From Bacteroidia bacterium (GTDB lineage Bacteria > Bacteroidota > Bacteroidia > B-17B0 > Aurantibacillaceae): a DNA stretch of 49,152 bases. The stretch lies in contig JAGNIU010000023.1 in the NCBI GenBank assembly GCA_018000995.1, positions 1 through 49,152 of the forward strand, given 5' to 3'. The notes beneath the pieces are model-generated. The model searched no databases and was not told the origin of the DNA. It saw only the letters and a list, made by a program, of their open reading frames with translations. This document shows, in pieces, positions 28,001 through 34,649 of this stretch. Numbering within the stretch: the stretch's first letter is position 1; every line of letters starts with the position of its first letter. The translations under genes and the position numbers were made by a program.

Positions 28001-28409
28001 TGCTTCTGCAACACCTGAAGATAAATATAATGCTGCCATAAAACGTGCTAATGAAAATTTTGATGTTAAAAACTACAGACCCGCAAAAAAATTATATGAA
28101 GAAGCATTAATATGGAAAGGTGGAGATACATATGCCTTGGGTCGCTTAGCTGAAATCGAGAAAATATTAAACTCCGACGCTAATACAGGTGTTGATGAAC
28201 GCAAAAAAGCTTTATTAGCAAAGTATCCTCCGGGTGTAACTGAAGAAACTATTAATGGAAATGGCGTTGTAATTATTCAACGTGTTGTTGTAAAAGATAA
28301 TGATGTTTGGGTGTTCCAGAAAAAAATATTTAGCTGGGGTGGTGTAGCATTCTTCAGAGATGGAACTGCTATTACTGAATTAATTTTTGAAAACGAAACA
28401 AAACCGTAA
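25071..28409 (+). CDS. Giant secreted repeat protein: carboxypeptidase-regulatory-like domain, 12 Ala/Lys-rich helical repeats, conserved C-terminal module
   Basis: 1112 aa. Signal peptide (about 1-20). Residues about 30-120 form a carboxypeptidase-regulatory-like beta-sandwich (VEGYVTDLKGNGMPGVSVAV). From about residue 181 there are 12 units of a roughly 50-residue TPR-like helical pair (consensus KYLAAIKKGDDAFATKTW, then AGYNEALGIKPTEQYPK, then AAIDKAIADE), joined by linkers rich in KAKAEADAKAKAE. The twelfth unit is degenerate. The last 70 residues form a module (KYPPGVTEE, INGNGVVIIQRV, VWVFQKKIF, WGGVAFFRDG) that is also present in the paralogue at 32532. Function unknown; an envelope-spanning or peptidoglycan-associated structural role is possible. 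The stop overlaps the methyltransferase start by one base. Confidence 0.8.
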   Translation: MNFRLLAIFYLSFITLLGFGQAVPTATQTFPLHVEGYVTDLKGNGMPGVSVAVNTGGKVINNITTDGTGKYAFDLPLNSDYTIMVSKAGMATKKYAVSTRGVPDEKTTSKFSTVEASLTLFEKLDGVDYSLLNQPLNKYTYNPTKDNFEYDKNYLDQMLGGLQNLMAAQQAELNKRKDMEANYQAAVKAGDKAFQKNDWQGAKASYQAALALKPNESWPKAQMAQIDKTIAELAALEKKKADDAKKATEDAAKKKAEEDLNNKYLAAIKKGDDGFNKKDWAVAKAGYNEALGYKAAETYPKNQLAAIEKAIADAAKAKADADAKAAADAKYLAAIKKGDDAFATKAWANAKAGYTEALGLKPTEQYPKDKIAAIDKALADEANAAKSKAELEGKYLAAIKKGDDAFATKTWVNAKAGYTEALGLKPTEQYPKDKIAAIDKAIADEAAAKAKAEGDAKAKAELEAKYLAAVKKGDDAFATKTWANAKAGYTEALGIKPTEQYPKDKIAAIDKAIADEAALKAKAEGDAKAKAELEAKYLAAIKKGDAAFALKDWTTSRAGYNEALGIKSAEKYPKDQLALIDKAQGEAAAAKAKAEADAAAKAKAEADAKAKADADAKAKAELEAKYLAAVKKGDDAFATKTWATARTGYNEALGIKPTEAYPKNQLAAIDKAIADEKANMDAASKVKAEAELKAKYDAAIKKGDDAFAAKTWQGSKSAYNEALGYKPAEKYPKDQIALIDKALAEEAALKAKSEGDAKAKAELEAKYLAAIKKGDDAFNKKDWANARTGYNDAIGIKSTEQYPKDKLAAIDKAIEDEKLNMDAASKAKAEAELNAKYQAAIKVGDAAFAKKDWPTARGGYKEALGYKPSEAYPKNQLAAIDKAIIDEKANMDAAAKAKAEAELNAKYDAAIKKGDDAYAKKDWTTARAGFTAALSIKPNEQYPKDKLSALDKIAAAIKAAATNTVAPTPTVAPTPTVASATPEDKYNAAIKRANENFDVKNYRPAKKLYEEALIWKGGDTYALGRLAEIEKILNSDANTGVDERKKALLAKYPPGVTEETINGNGVVIIQRVVVKDNDVWVFQKKIFSWGGVAFFRDGTAITELIFENETKP
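25613..28176 (+). repeat. In-frame tandem repeat array (12 units) inside the giant repeat protein
   Basis: Units recur at variable spacing of about 56 to 84 codons because the Lys/Ala/Glu linkers differ in length. Units 3, 4 and 5 are nearly identical in protein and DNA (for example GYTEALGLKPTEQYPKDK is shared by units 3 and 4), pointing to recent unit duplication, whereas units 1 and 12 are divergent. Long open frames on the opposite strand here are a by-product of the Ala/Lys codon bias. Confidence 0.9.
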
Positions 28410-29380
28410 TGACTTCTATTGCTGTTAAACCGGAGGTACTGGAAGATATCAGTTGCTGTGTTTGTAATAATTCCGACCCAAAACAATTTACACCAATTTA
28501 TTCAAAAGAAAAATTTGAGGTTTTCTCTTGCAACACTTGTGGTTTCTATTTTATCCCACCGTACTATCGCAAGAAAATTGATTACGGGAATTATAAAGAC
28601 GAAAAAGTTACTGAAGCTGTCCGCCAAGGAAATAACTGGGTGAAAATTCAGCGACATAAATTGCGTTTAGAGTTTATCAAAAAGTACAAACCAAGTGGAG
28701 ATTTATTTGATTTAGGAGCCGGCTGGGGACATTTTATGTTAGCCGCCATCGAAATGGGTTACAATGTTTCAGGAATTGAAATTTCGGAGCAGCCGTATTT
28801 ATTTTGTAAGAATGATTTAAAATTGCAGGTTGAACACATCGATTTTTTTGAGATGGATGAAACTAAAAAGTTTGATGTGATTACTTTGTGGGATGTGCTC
28901 GAACATATTGATAAAGCCGATACGTTTATTGAAAAATGTTCACGTGTTACAAAACCTGACGGAATTCTTGTATTACAAGTGCCTCAAATTGACAGTTTCT
29001 TTGCAAAAAAATATAAAGACGATTGGAAAATGATGGGACTTGATCACGTTAATTATTTCAGCAAAAAAACCATCACTATTTTATTAGAGAAACACGGATA
29101 TAAGGTTGAAAAAATAAAATCATCTTTCGAGTTGAAATTATTTATCATGTACACCATTTTACCGTTATTAAAGAGATTAAAAGGAACCAGCAAAGCCAAA
29201 ACAACACAGGAAGCCAATTACGAAATTAAAGCATCAGAAAGACAGCAGTACTTTAATAAATTTACATCAAGACCAATGTGGCAATTGAAGTTCTTTGTGT
29301 TTATTCACAACATCATTTATAACACCTTATCAGCCCTAAATATCGGAGAGGAAATGATGGTAGTCGCTAGAAAGAAGTAG
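28409..29380 (+). CDS. Class I SAM-dependent methyltransferase with N-terminal zinc-ribbon-like segment
   Basis: 323 aa. Residues 10-45 hold two Cys pairs (CCVCNN and CNTCGF), a probable zinc ribbon. Motif I for SAM is FDLGAGWGHFMLAAIEMGY, followed by ISGIEIS-like VSGIEIS. DVITLWDVLEHIDKAD is the post-motif II of the Methyltransf_23/UbiG-like group. Similar proteins methylate sugars, lipids or small molecules in envelope-biosynthesis loci; the substrate is unknown. Translation is coupled to the giant repeat-protein gene (TAATG overlap). The TAG stop is followed immediately by the left inverted repeat of the four-helix-bundle cassette. Confidence 0.85.
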   Translation: MTSIAVKPEVLEDISCCVCNNSDPKQFTPIYSKEKFEVFSCNTCGFYFIPPYYRKKIDYGNYKDEKVTEAVRQGNNWVKIQRHKLRLEFIKKYKPSGDLFDLGAGWGHFMLAAIEMGYNVSGIEISEQPYLFCKNDLKLQVEHIDFFEMDETKKFDVITLWDVLEHIDKADTFIEKCSRVTKPDGILVLQVPQIDSFFAKKYKDDWKMMGLDHVNYFSKKTITILLEKHGYKVEKIKSSFELKLFIMYTILPLLKRLKGTSKAKTTQEANYEIKASERQQYFNKFTSRPMWQLKFFVFIHNIIYNTLSALNIGEEMMVVARKK

Positions 29381-29397
29381 GAATTACGATTGACGAA
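29381..29397 (+). repeat. Left inverted repeat of the four-helix-bundle cassette
   Basis: GAATTACGATTGACGAA, starting on the first base after the methyltransferase stop codon. Its exact reverse complement is at 29822-29838, so the pair encloses the small gene 29451-29807. Related arms form the hairpin at 39534-39608. Confidence 0.85.
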
Positions 29398-29450
29398 GTA
29401 CGAGATTAAGTTAAAGTTATGATTAACTAATAGTTTAGCAAAGGATTAAT

Positions 29451-29807
29451 ATGAAACCGCAGAATTTAAAAGACAGAACTAAATTGTTTTCGATTTCTGT
29501 ACTTAAATATTTGACAGGAATTCCAAATGGTCGTCCTTATTATCAAATAGGTGATCAACTATCAAGAGCTTCTATGTCGGTTGGTGCTAATTATAGAGCT
29601 GCTTCTAGGGCTAAGTCCCCCGCAGATTTCATTAATAAACTTAAAATAGTAGAAGAGGAATGTGACGAATCAATGTTTTTTATGGAGATTTTACAAGAAT
29701 TGCTTCCTGAAGACAAAAAGCAATTAGATGTGCTCTATAAAGAAGCTAATGAACTTCTGTCAATAGTCGTTGCTTCAATAAAAACCGCCCGAAAAAATAA
29801 TTCTTAA
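29451..29807 (+). CDS. Four-helix bundle protein (23S rRNA intervening-sequence / S23 family)
   Basis: 118 aa. The sequence contains an LxRASMSVGANYRAA motif (here LSRASMSVGANYRAASRAKS) with the F.NKLKIVEEECDES helix and a final AxExLSIVVASIKTAR helix, diagnostic of the four-helix bundle family named after proteins encoded in 23S rRNA intervening sequences, which is also related to the Avd accessory protein of diversity-generating retroelements. The molecular function is unsettled; members form basic pentameric barrels that may bind nucleic acid. Here it is not in an rRNA gene. It stands alone between inverted repeats, and I see no reverse transcriptase or variable repeat nearby. Confidence 0.88.
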   Translation: MKPQNLKDRTKLFSISVLKYLTGIPNGRPYYQIGDQLSRASMSVGANYRAASRAKSPADFINKLKIVEEECDESMFFMEILQELLPEDKKQLDVLYKEANELLSIVVASIKTARKNNS

Positions 29808-29821
29808 TTCCCTATTCGTTA

Positions 29822-29838
29822 TTCGTCAATCGTAATTC
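29822..29838 (-). repeat. Right inverted repeat of the four-helix-bundle cassette
   Basis: Exact 17-base reverse complement of the left copy at 29381-29397. It lies 14 bases after the stop codon of the four-helix-bundle gene. Partial similarity continues inside both arms (ACGA and AAG blocks), so the transcript ends could pair into a long stem. Confidence 0.85.
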
Positions 29839-29923
29839 GTAAATAATAATAAAGTCTTTATGGAATTTAGATTCTTTCCTCATCTCAATATAAAATTTAT
29901 ACCTTTAATCTAAATAACCCCAC

Positions 29924-30946
29924 ATGAAAAGAATAGTATTAGCAATAACCTTAACATTCGGTTTATCGGCATTAGCTCAACAAAAACCGGTTGAACTAAA
30001 ATTAAATTTATTAGACGGCAACGTAATTACCGGAACATCATCAATGGGTGATGTTGAATTAGTAACCAATTATGGTAAATTAACCATTCCAGTAGCCAAT
30101 GTAAGTACCATTAAAGTTGGTATTGGTAAAGATAAAGCGGTTTACGATAAAGCTATGTCGTACTTAAAAATGATGAACAACGGTACAACTGATGAAACCC
30201 GTAAAGGTGCTTATGCTGATGTTTTGAAATTAGGTGTGAAAGCAATCGCTGCTGTTAATGATTTTTCATCAGACCCAAAAAATATTGACGAAAACTCAAC
30301 TTATACAGGTGAGTATACTATTGATGGATTATTATCAGAATTACATTCGGCTAACAATATTGATGATAATGCTGAGGTAGATGATATTGTGACGATTGAC
30401 GGTAATTACACTATGGGTGGCGCATTTAATTTTACAAAGATGGATATCAAAACGGAGTACGGAAATTTAAGTATCCCAAAAGAAAAAATTAAGAGTGTTG
30501 ATGTATCTGTAATTTCACCTGCAGGTTCTGGTGATTATACATTTAAATTGATTGCATCAAAAAACATTAGCGGAAATCAAAATGGCGGTTGGTTAAAAAC
30601 AGGTATCGTATTAAAACAAGGACAAAAATTCACAATCACTGCAACAGGTGAAGTGACTTTAGCGAGTTTAAGTAATCAAAAATATAAACCGGACGGAAGC
30701 TACACAGCTACAAACGGAACAACATATCCTGCAGCTGCGGGTGGAGATTATGAGGGCGCTGTAACTTATCCTGCGTACGGAAATGTGGTTTATCATATTG
30801 GAGATACCAGTACTGAAACTTTAAAAGCCGGAGCTAAATTCAGCGGCACTGCAAAAAGTAGCGGAATGTTGTATATCTCCATCTACGAAACAGTTTATAA
30901 CGCTGCCAACACGGGCTCTTACACTGTTAAAGTGATGAAAAATTAG
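29924..30946 (+). CDS. Exported protein with two short beta-rich repeats and a PA-IL-like (LecA) C-terminal domain
   Basis: 340 aa. Signal peptide about 1-18 (ending ALAQ). Two related segments occur: NLLDGNVITGTSSM with TNYGKLTIPVANVSTIKV (about 27-66) and TIDGNYTMGGAF with TEYGNLSIPKEKIKSVDV (about 155-195), probably a duplicated small beta domain. The C-terminal 140 residues (NGGWLKTGIVLKQGQKFTI, ending LYISIYETVY and TGSYTVKVMKN) resemble the calcium-dependent galactose-binding PA-IL/LecA fold. Glycan binding is therefore an inference from family resemblance. There is no T9SS domain, so it is probably periplasmic or released otherwise. It has its own terminator downstream. Confidence 0.6.
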   Translation: MKRIVLAITLTFGLSALAQQKPVELKLNLLDGNVITGTSSMGDVELVTNYGKLTIPVANVSTIKVGIGKDKAVYDKAMSYLKMMNNGTTDETRKGAYADVLKLGVKAIAAVNDFSSDPKNIDENSTYTGEYTIDGLLSELHSANNIDDNAEVDDIVTIDGNYTMGGAFNFTKMDIKTEYGNLSIPKEKIKSVDVSVISPAGSGDYTFKLIASKNISGNQNGGWLKTGIVLKQGQKFTITATGEVTLASLSNQKYKPDGSYTATNGTTYPAAAGGDYEGAVTYPAYGNVVYHIGDTSTETLKAGAKFSGTAKSSGMLYISIYETVYNAANTGSYTVKVMKN

Positions 30947-30970
30947 TAAACATCATTTTGTGCAAAATAT

Positions 30971-30994
30971 AAAGGTCCGTTAGGACCTTTTTTT
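30971..30994 (+). terminator. Intrinsic terminator after the lectin-like gene
   Basis: AAAGGTCC stem with loop GTTA and complement GGACCTTT, followed by further T residues. It begins 25 bases after the stop codon at 30946 and precedes mpl. Confidence 0.88.
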
Positions 30995-31028
30995 ATGCTT
31001 TTGTTTTTACTTAGTGTAAAATTTAAAC

Positions 31029-32399
31029 ATGCGAGTACATTTAATTGCAATAGGAGGAAGCGCGATGCACAACATGGCATTGGCTTTGCACGAAAAGGGT
31101 TATGAAGTAAGCGGGAGTGATGATGAAATTAATGAACCTTCAAAAACGCGTTTAGCAAAAAAAGGATTGTTACCTGAAGCTATTGGCTGGTTCCCTGAAA
31201 AAATAAATAAAAACATTGATGCTATTATTTTAGGAATGCACGCCCGTGCCGATAATCCTGAATTAATAAAAGCAAAAGAAATCGGTATTAAAATTTATTC
31301 GTACCCCGAATTTATTTACGAAGCGACGAAAGAGAAAACACGGATTGTAATAGGAGGTAGTCACGGTAAAACTACTATCACTGCAATGATTTTGCATGTT
31401 CTGAATTACAATAAAGTCAATGCCGATTTCATGGTGGGTGCGCAGTTGGAAGGTTTTGATACAATGGTGAAGCTGACTAAAGAAGCAAAAGTTGCCGTTA
31501 TCGAAGGAGATGAATATTTAGCATCACCAATCGACAGAAGACCGAAATTTCATTTATACAAACCAAACATTGCTTTGTTAAGCGGAATTGCATGGGATCA
31601 TATTAATGTGTTTCCCACTTTCGATAATTATGTTGAGCAATTCAGAATGTTTGTCGATTTAATTGAACCGAATGGAAGTTTGGTGTATTGTTCAGAAGAT
31701 AAAGAACTCGTAAAAGTGGCTGAGGTTTCCGGACGAAAAAATAATATTAAGAAATTAAGTTATTCTGTTCCTCCTAATAAAATTGTGGATGGCACAACTT
31801 ATTTACTTGTCAACGGAAAAGAAATTCCACTTTCAGTTTTTGGCGATCACAATTTAATGAACTTAACCGGCGCGCGATTAGTTTGTAATCAGGTTGGGAT
31901 TAGCGACGAGCAATTTTATAACGCTATTCAAAGTTTTAAAGGGGCGGCCAAACGTTTAGAATTAGTTTACAAAAACGAAACATTTAATTTCTATAAAGAC
32001 TTTGCACATTCTCCTTCCAAATTAAAAGCTACAACGTCTGCTGTAAAGCAACAATTTGATAAACGTCACATTGTGGCCTGTATGGAATTACATACGTTTA
32101 GTAGTTTAACTGAAGAGTTTTTGAATGAATACAATGGCGCTATGAATACTAGCGATGAAGCTATTGTATATTATAATCCTCATACTATAGCTCATAAAAA
32201 ATTGAAACCGATAAGTGAAGAGCAAGTTTTAAAAGCATTTGCCCGAAAAGATTTAAAAGTATTTACCGATAGCAAAGCCGTAACAGATTATTTGAAATCA
32301 AAAAAATGGAACAACTCAGTTTTATTAATGATGAGCTCCGGTAATTTTGATGGCGTGAATTTCTCCGATTTAGCACACGAATTAACCCTCTCCTCATAG
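31029..32399 (+). CDS. mpl: UDP-N-acetylmuramate:L-alanyl-gamma-D-glutamyl-meso-diaminopimelate ligase
   Basis: 456 aa Mur ligase. The N-terminal Rossmann segment (RVHLIAIGGSAMHNMALAL) and the ATP loop GGSHGKTT (residues 109-116), with FKGAAKRLE and DFAHSPSK in the C-terminal part, fit Mpl rather than MurC: MHARADNPEL and EGDEYLAS are Mpl-like. Mpl attaches recycled murein tripeptide to UDP-MurNAc in the cytosol, linking it with AnmK in peptidoglycan recycling. The last codons (TLSS) and the stop codon lie inside a palindromic repeat element, so the extreme C-terminus appears to be repeat-derived. Confidence 0.88.
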   Translation: MRVHLIAIGGSAMHNMALALHEKGYEVSGSDDEINEPSKTRLAKKGLLPEAIGWFPEKINKNIDAIILGMHARADNPELIKAKEIGIKIYSYPEFIYEATKEKTRIVIGGSHGKTTITAMILHVLNYNKVNADFMVGAQLEGFDTMVKLTKEAKVAVIEGDEYLASPIDRRPKFHLYKPNIALLSGIAWDHINVFPTFDNYVEQFRMFVDLIEPNGSLVYCSEDKELVKVAEVSGRKNNIKKLSYSVPPNKIVDGTTYLLVNGKEIPLSVFGDHNLMNLTGARLVCNQVGISDEQFYNAIQSFKGAAKRLELVYKNETFNFYKDFAHSPSKLKATTSAVKQQFDKRHIVACMELHTFSSLTEEFLNEYNGAMNTSDEAIVYYNPHTIAHKKLKPISEEQVLKAFARKDLKVFTDSKAVTDYLKSKKWNNSVLLMMSSGNFDGVNFSDLAHELTLSS

Positions 32400-32454
32400 G
32401 AGAGGACGTCACGCTTTAGCGTGAAGGGTGAGGTTATCGTGAAGGGTGAGGTTA
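32387..32454. repeat. Composite palindromic repeat element overlapping the 3' end of mpl
   Basis: Three parts are visible: an 8-bp hairpin CCTCTCCT-cat-AGGAGAGG (32387-32405) that contains the mpl stop codon, a second hairpin TCACGC-TTTA-GCGTGA (32409-32424), and a 17-base direct repeat CGTGAAGGGTGAGGTTA at 32420-32436 and 32438-32454. A related element with the same order (CCTTCTCCT hairpin, then GGATGAGGTTA) is at 34034-34083. This looks like a dispersed REP-type family. Confidence 0.8.
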
Positions 32455-32531
32455 ACAATTAACAAGTCATGGTTTAGAAGTTATTGTTTCATAACATTAA
32501 ACCTACGCTGTTTTTCTGTCCTTTATATTAA

Positions 32532-34016
32532 ATGAAAAAGCTAAGCTTCATAATTATCTTTTTGTTGTGTGCTTGTTTTGTAAGCGCGCAAAAATGGTCA
32601 TTAAAAGTAACCAGTCATATTGGTTTCCGTAAATATATTGTAGATACGAAGGCGGTTAAAGACGAAACTGTTTTAGGAGGCGCGGTTATTAAACTTTTTA
32701 AAGGAAATTCACTGGTTGATCAAAGTGTGAGTGATGGTGGAGGCTACTTCAGTATTTTTGTTCCGGCAAACGGCGAATATATTTTAACGGTAACCTATGC
32801 GGGATGTTTTACAAAAAGGATTTACATTAACACCAATGGCGTTCCGGAAGAAATTCAAAAAAACAACATTAATCCTAGTATAAACATTGAAGGTTTTCTT
32901 TTATCAAAGCCTTTACCGGGAATAGATTATTCGGGTTTAGACCAAACTCTTGCAAAGATTGTTTACATACCAAAAGAAAATAATTTTGGAGATGAAGAAA
33001 TGTACACTAAAGAGGGATTGGCTATTGTTGGAAGAATTGAGGCAAAGGAGAAGGAGTTAATAGACAAATTCTGCGAAACAAATAAAGCAGGTGATGAAGC
33101 TGTGAAAAACAAGAATTGTACGCTTGCAAAAAAAATGTACGATAGCGCAATGGTTATGTTGCCTGCTGAGAAATATCCGGTAACGCAAATGGCAAAGGTT
33201 GGTGATTGTTTTAAGGAACGGGAAGAGATTGCTAAAAAAGCTGAACAAATGCTTGCCGCGAAAGCTCTAGAAGAAAATTACGCAGAGTCTTTAAGAAAAG
33301 GTGATGAAGCATTTAACTCAAGAAATTGGATTGTTGCAAGAGAACGTTATACTGAGGCTTCGGTATTGAAGTCGGGTGAGCAATACCCTAAATATAAACT
33401 TTTGGCAATTGAAAAAGAAATAACTGACGAGGAAGCGTTGAAAAAAGATTTAGTAAAGGTTGATGAGTTAAAAGAAAAGTATGAGTCCTTAATAAAATTA
33501 GCAGAAAGTTTATTGACAAAAAAGCTTTGGACTGATGCTGAAGATACTTATTATGAAGCTTTGAAATTATTTCCAAATGAAAACCATCCTAAAGCGCAAA
33601 TTGTAGCAATTAATAAAGCAATAAGTCGCGAATTTCCGGGTAACGACAAAAAATATAAAGACGCTATTGCAAGGGCAGATAAATTAGAGCCGGAATATGT
33701 TTATGCAATCAAAAAGACTTACGAGGACGCCTTAACTTATGAAAGTGACGCTTCCTATTTAAAAAAGAAAGCAAACGAAGCAGCCGCTCCTGCAAGGAAT
33801 GGAGAACACATTAAAGCTATGTTGGAAAAGTACCCTCAAGGTTTAACAGAAGAGATTATTAATGGAAATGGCGTTGTTATAATTAAACGTGTACTTATTA
33901 AAGATGGTAACGTTTGGGTGTATCAGAAAAAAATATTTAACTGGGGCGGCGTAAGTTGCTTCCGAGATGATCTAGCAATTTCTTCATTAGTCTTTGATAA
34001 CGAAGCCAAAATGTGA
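32532..34016 (+). CDS. Secreted repeat protein, short paralogue of the 1112-residue protein at 25071
   Basis: 494 aa. Signal peptide about 1-19 (ending VSAQ). Then a carboxypeptidase-regulatory-like region (about 40-105), a TPR-like part with four divergent units (for example YAESLRKGDEAFNSRNWIVARERYTEA split around residue 260, and KYESLIKLAESLLTKKLW), and the same C-terminal module as its paralogue (KYPQGLTEE, INGNGVVIIKRV, VWVYQKKIF, NWGGVSCFRD). Domain order equals that of the 1112-residue protein, so the two arose by duplication with later repeat gain or loss. Function is unknown. Palindromic repeats flank the gene on both sides. Confidence 0.75.
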   Translation: MKKLSFIIIFLLCACFVSAQKWSLKVTSHIGFRKYIVDTKAVKDETVLGGAVIKLFKGNSLVDQSVSDGGGYFSIFVPANGEYILTVTYAGCFTKRIYINTNGVPEEIQKNNINPSINIEGFLLSKPLPGIDYSGLDQTLAKIVYIPKENNFGDEEMYTKEGLAIVGRIEAKEKELIDKFCETNKAGDEAVKNKNCTLAKKMYDSAMVMLPAEKYPVTQMAKVGDCFKEREEIAKKAEQMLAAKALEENYAESLRKGDEAFNSRNWIVARERYTEASVLKSGEQYPKYKLLAIEKEITDEEALKKDLVKVDELKEKYESLIKLAESLLTKKLWTDAEDTYYEALKLFPNENHPKAQIVAINKAISREFPGNDKKYKDAIARADKLEPEYVYAIKKTYEDALTYESDASYLKKKANEAAAPARNGEHIKAMLEKYPQGLTEEIINGNGVVIIKRVLIKDGNVWVYQKKIFNWGGVSCFRDDLAISSLVFDNEAKM

Positions 34017-34033
34017 TTATTGTAACGAGTTTC

Positions 34034-34083
34034 CCTTCTCCTTGCAGGAGAAGGTGGCGACCAACGGTCGACGGATGAGGTTA
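34034..34083. repeat. Palindromic repeat element downstream of the short repeat-protein gene
   Basis: A 9-bp hairpin CCTTCTCCT-TGC-AGGAGAAGG (34034-34054), a short GACC-aac-GGTC dyad (34059-34069) and a terminal GGATGAGGTTA. Same layout as the element at 32387-32454. It begins 18 bases after the stop codon at 34016. No T-tract follows. Confidence 0.8.
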
Positions 34084-34112
34084 TTGAAGTCAAATGTTTA
34101 TTATCTTGTACC

Positions 34113-34610
34113 GTGAAAAAAATCTTAATCATATCCGATACCCATAGTCATTTAGATGATAAGCTGATTAAGTATATTGAACAAGCTGATGAAGTTTGGC
34201 ATGGCGGCGATATTGGTAATTACGATTTATGTAAACAAATAGAAAAACTAAAACCACTTCGTGCTGTTTGGGGAAATATTGATGGAACAGATTTACGTAA
34301 AACCTATCAAGAACATTTAATTTTTAATTGTGAAGATGTGAAAGTGTACATCACACATATTGCCGGACCGGTTGGAAAATACAATCCTAAAGTTAGGGAG
34401 ATGATGCTACAAGAAAAGCCTGACTTATTTGTTTGCGGTCACTCACACATTTTAAAAGTGATGTTCGATAAAGTGTACAATTTACTTTATCTAAATCCGG
34501 GAGCTTGTGGAGTTCATGGCTTTCATAAAGTAAAAACTGTTGTTAGGTTGGAAATTGACGGAAAAGAAATGAAAAACCTCGATGTAATTGAATTGGGTAA
34601 CAGAGCCTGA
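34113..34610 (+). CDS. YfcE/MJ0936-family metallophosphoesterase
   Basis: 165 aa. All metal-binding blocks of calcineurin-like phosphoesterases are visible: ISDTHSH (D, H), WHGGDIGNYD (GD), AVWGNIDG (GN), THIAGP (H) and VCGHSHI (GHxH). The small size fits YfcE/MJ0936 phosphodiesterases, cytosolic enzymes of uncertain natural substrate. It starts at a GTG (34113), preceded closely by TATCTTGT, an imperfect -7 element. Confidence 0.88.
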   Translation: MKKILIISDTHSHLDDKLIKYIEQADEVWHGGDIGNYDLCKQIEKLKPLRAVWGNIDGTDLRKTYQEHLIFNCEDVKVYITHIAGPVGKYNPKVREMMLQEKPDLFVCGHSHILKVMFDKVYNLLYLNPGACGVHGFHKVKTVVRLEIDGKEMKNLDVIELGNRA

Positions 34611-34649
34611 TATATATCATAAGAGCCTCATAAACAGGCTGGTATTTAT

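Noticed and set aside
25501..28039. Several open frames on the minus strand opposite the giant repeat protein
   Set aside because: They recur with the repeat unit and are rich in Phe/Ala/Ser as expected from the complement of Lys/Ala codons; no start signals or independent homology are visible.
29451..29807. Accessory (Avd-like) gene of a diversity-generating retroelement
   Set aside because: No reverse transcriptase, template repeat or variable C-type lectin repeat is found in the surrounding sequence; the gene stands alone between inverted repeats.
32387..32405. Hairpin at the end of mpl as an intrinsic terminator
   Set aside because: The stem is strong but is not followed by a T-tract, and it is part of a longer repeat family found elsewhere.
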